From an uncultured Oscillospiraceae bacterium (lineage in GTDB: Bacteria; Bacillota; Clostridia; Oscillospirales; Oscillospiraceae): a stretch of 6,962 nt of DNA. The DNA lies in the NCBI GenBank assembly GCA_900769995.1, contig CAAGIT010000033.1, forward strand, positions 1 through 6,962. The letters run 5' to 3'. This document shows, piece after piece, positions 5,116-6,962 of the stretch. The notes beneath the pieces are model-generated. The model was not told the origin of the DNA. It saw only the letters and a list, made by a program, of their open reading frames with translations, and ran no database searches. Numbering within the stretch: the stretch's first letter is position 1; every line of letters begins with the position of its first letter. Both the position numbers and the translations under genes were made by a program.

Positions 5116-6863
5116 AAACGAAATTCTTTCAGGAGCACGGATTGCTTCGGATCTTCCTGTCCTACTTCAAGCCGCATCGAAAGCTGTTTGCCCTGGATAT
5201 GGCCTGCGCGATTATCGTTGCGGCAGTCGATCTGGCATTTCCGCTGGTGTCGCGCACGGCAATGAACGAGCTGCTGCCGCAGAACGCTTTCGGCACATTC
5301 TTCCTTGTCATGGGGATCTTGGCGGCGGCATATCTGATTCGTGCAATTTTATATTACATTATCTGCTACTGGGGCCACACCTTCGGCATCCGCGTGGAGG
5401 CGGATATTCGCCGCGACCTGTTCTCGCATATGCAGACCCTCGGCTACGGCTTTTACGACCGCAACCGCACCGGTCAGCTCATGAGCCGCCTGACCAGCGA
5501 CCTGTTCGAGATCACGGAGCTGGCGCATCACGGCCCCGAGGATCTGGTCATCTCGGTGCTGACGATCGTGGGCGCGTTGATCGTCATGTTTTCCATCGAA
5601 TGGCGTCTGGCGCTGGTGGTGAGCGTGATTTTGCCGATTTTGCTGGTCGTGGTCATCGCGCGCCGGCGGAAAATGAGCAGCGTTTCCAAGGGCGTCAAAA
5701 AACGCACCGCCGCCATCAACGCCGAGATCGAGTCCTCACTGTCCGGCTTCCGCACGGCAAAGGCGTTTGCGAATGAGGCGGTCGAGTTTGCAAAATTCGA
5801 CAACGCCAACGAGAGATTCAAAACCTCCAAGCGGGAATTTCATCGGGAAATGGGCATTTTCTCCGGTTCTCTGGAATTTTTCATGTCCATTTTGTCCGTG
5901 GCGGTCATCGCCGTCGGCGGTGCGCTCATTATGAACGGCCGTCTGGAAATGATCGACCTGCTGACCTTCAGCCTCTATATCGCGACCTTCATCAGCCCCG
6001 TGCGCAAGCTCGTCGCCTTTGCCGAGATGTTTGCCAACGGCTTTGCCGGTCTGAGCCGCTTTGCAGACCTCATGCGTACCGAGCCGGAGCTGCAGGATGC
6101 GCCCGATGCCGTGGCGCTGCAGGATGTGCGCGGCGAGATCGAGGTCAAGGACGTGAGCTTTGCCTATGACGAGGATGCGGAGGTTTTGGAGAATGTCAGC
6201 TTAAGCATTGCTGCCGGTGAAACGGTCGCCATCGTTGGCCCTTCCGGCGGCGGTAAGAGCACGCTGTGCCGTCTGATCCCGCGTTTTTATGACGTGACCG
6301 ACGGCGCGATCACCGTGGACGGCAAGGATGTCCGCGCGGTCACGCAGGCATCGCTGCATCAGGCGATCGGCGTGGTGCAGCAGGAGGTGTTCCTCTTTGC
6401 CGACACCATCGGCAACAACATCCGCTACGGCAAGCCCGATGCGACGATGGAGGAGATCGTCGAGGCGGCAAAGCGTGCGGAGATTTATGACGACATCATG
6501 GCGATGCCCGACGGCTTTGACACCAACGTCGGTGAACGCGGCACGCTCCTCTCCGGCGGACAGAAGCAGCGCGTTTCCATCGCCCGTATTTTCCTGAAAA
6601 CCCCGCCGATTTTGATTTTGGACGAGGCTACGAGCGCCCTCGACAGCGTGACCGAGGCAAAGATCCAGTCCGCGCTGGACGCCCTCGCCGTCGGCAGAAC
6701 GACCCTCATCATCGCCCACCGCCTGTCCACCATCCGCAGTGCCGACCGCATTGTCGTGATCTCCGGCGGCAAGCTGTTGGAGCAGGGCACGCATGACGAG
6801 CTGATGCGGAAGAACGGCATCTATGCCGGCCTGAGAGCCGCGCAGAACCTTGCCGCAGAATAA
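5112..6863 (+). CDS. ABC transporter, fused permease and ATP-binding protein (exporter half-transporter)
   Basis: A 583-aa type I (MsbA/LmrA/Sav1866-like) ABC exporter half-molecule, expected to dimerise in the cytoplasmic membrane. The N-terminal transmembrane domain has about six helices near residues 25-47, 62-85, 145-162, 164-183, 255-275 and 283-303. The nucleotide-binding domain (about 342-575) carries an A-loop tyrosine (FAYDEDAEVLENV, Y352), Walker A GPSGGGKST (376-384), Q-loop in VVQQEVFLF (424), signature LSGGQ (480-484), Walker B ILILDEATSALD with catalytic E505, and H-loop H536 in IIAHRLST. All are canonical, so a homodimer with two active ATP sites is plausible, and no partner half-transporter lies in the window. 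The frame is open back to 5076, but ATG 5112 is preferred: it has GAGG (5101-5104) 7 nt before it and overlaps the MATE stop in an ATGA. The cargo is unknown. It is the last gene of the operon. Confidence 0.94.
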   Translation: MKTKFFQEHGLLRIFLSYFKPHRKLFALDMACAIIVAAVDLAFPLVSRTAMNELLPQNAFGTFFLVMGILAAAYLIRAILYYIICYWGHTFGIRVEADIRRDLFSHMQTLGYGFYDRNRTGQLMSRLTSDLFEITELAHHGPEDLVISVLTIVGALIVMFSIEWRLALVVSVILPILLVVVIARRRKMSSVSKGVKKRTAAINAEIESSLSGFRTAKAFANEAVEFAKFDNANERFKTSKREFHREMGIFSGSLEFFMSILSVAVIAVGGALIMNGRLEMIDLLTFSLYIATFISPVRKLVAFAEMFANGFAGLSRFADLMRTEPELQDAPDAVALQDVRGEIEVKDVSFAYDEDAEVLENVSLSIAAGETVAIVGPSGGGKSTLCRLIPRFYDVTDGAITVDGKDVRAVTQASLHQAIGVVQQEVFLFADTIGNNIRYGKPDATMEEIVEAAKRAEIYDDIMAMPDGFDTNVGERGTLLSGGQKQRVSIARIFLKTPPILILDEATSALDSVTEAKIQSALDALAVGRTTLIIAHRLSTIRSADRIVVISGGKLLEQGTHDELMRKNGIYAGLRAAQNLAAE

Positions 6864-6869
6864 CGGAAA

Positions 6870-6898
6870 AGCCCACCGGTGCAGTTCACCGGTGGGCT
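6870..6898. terminator. Perfect 12-bp hairpin after the operon, probable terminator
   Basis: AGCCCACCGGTG (6870-6881) and CACCGGTGGGCT (6887-6898) pair perfectly around a CAGTT loop, 6 nt after the ABC gene's stop. On the plus strand no U-run follows (AAGACTGTCC). On the minus strand the stem is followed by TTTTCCG, so the classic intrinsic-terminator form faces leftward and could stop a convergent transcript from beyond the window. It may still act on the operon mRNA as a 3'-end stabiliser or weak terminator. Confidence 0.55.
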
Positions 6899-6927
6899 AA
6901 GACTGTCCAAAAAAGTCCGAAACAATC

Positions 6928-6952
6928 GTAGGGGCGGCTATCAGCCGCCTAC
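6928..6952. repeat. Short palindromic intergenic repeat (GTAGGGGCGGCT type)
   Basis: GGCGGCT (6933-6939) and AGCCGCC (6943-6949) form a perfect 7-bp stem around ATC. Outer GTAG/CTAC bases extend the pairing with a small G bulge. GTAGGGGCGG-type palindromes are, as I recall, common multi-copy intergenic repeats in gut Clostridia. Only one copy lies in this window, so the repeat status rests on that recollection. It sits at the window end, where an assembly would tend to break if it is repeated. Confidence 0.5.
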
Positions 6953-6962
6953 AGCCACGATA

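Overview
The window looks like a short piece, possibly a whole contig, from a GC-rich, gut-type Firmicute of the class Clostridia (Oscillospirales/Ruminococcaceae-like). This is inferred from the style of the Prs and ParC sequences, strong AGGAGG ribosome sites, AT-rich intergenic DNA between GC-rich genes, and a short palindromic GTAGGGGCGGCT-type intergenic repeat at the right edge. No rRNA, tRNA or CRISPR was seen.

Layout. The left 1056 bases are the minus-strand gene for ribose-phosphate pyrophosphokinase (prs), which runs off the left edge. Instead of stopping at the normal Prs C-terminus, its frame continues without a break into residues that read as the N-terminus of DNA topoisomerase IV subunit A (ParC). 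This is the most unusual feature here. It is either a real gene fusion or a chimeric join near a contig end. A divergent intergenic region (about 1057-1488) holds an extended -10 promoter for prs, a second extended -10 promoter facing right, and a 164-bp imperfect palindrome with 17-bp inverted ends flanked by TA. The palindrome resembles a MITE inserted between the rightward promoter and the first ribosome-binding site.

The rest is one tightly packed rightward operon: a PepD-type M20 dipeptidase, a metal-dependent amidohydrolase of the Amidohydrolase_2 family, a MATE-family multidrug/cation antiporter, and a full-length ABC exporter half-transporter. The genes are separated by 1 nt and 8 nt, and the last two overlap by 4 nt. 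A perfect 12-bp hairpin follows the last stop, then the palindromic intergenic repeat at the window end.

How the genes might work together: two cytosolic hydrolases (one a dipeptidase, one of unknown substrate) are co-transcribed with two mechanistically different exporters, one ion-driven and one ATP-driven. This would fit intracellular breakdown of peptide-like or xenobiotic compounds coupled to efflux, but the sequence shows only the linkage, not the substrates.
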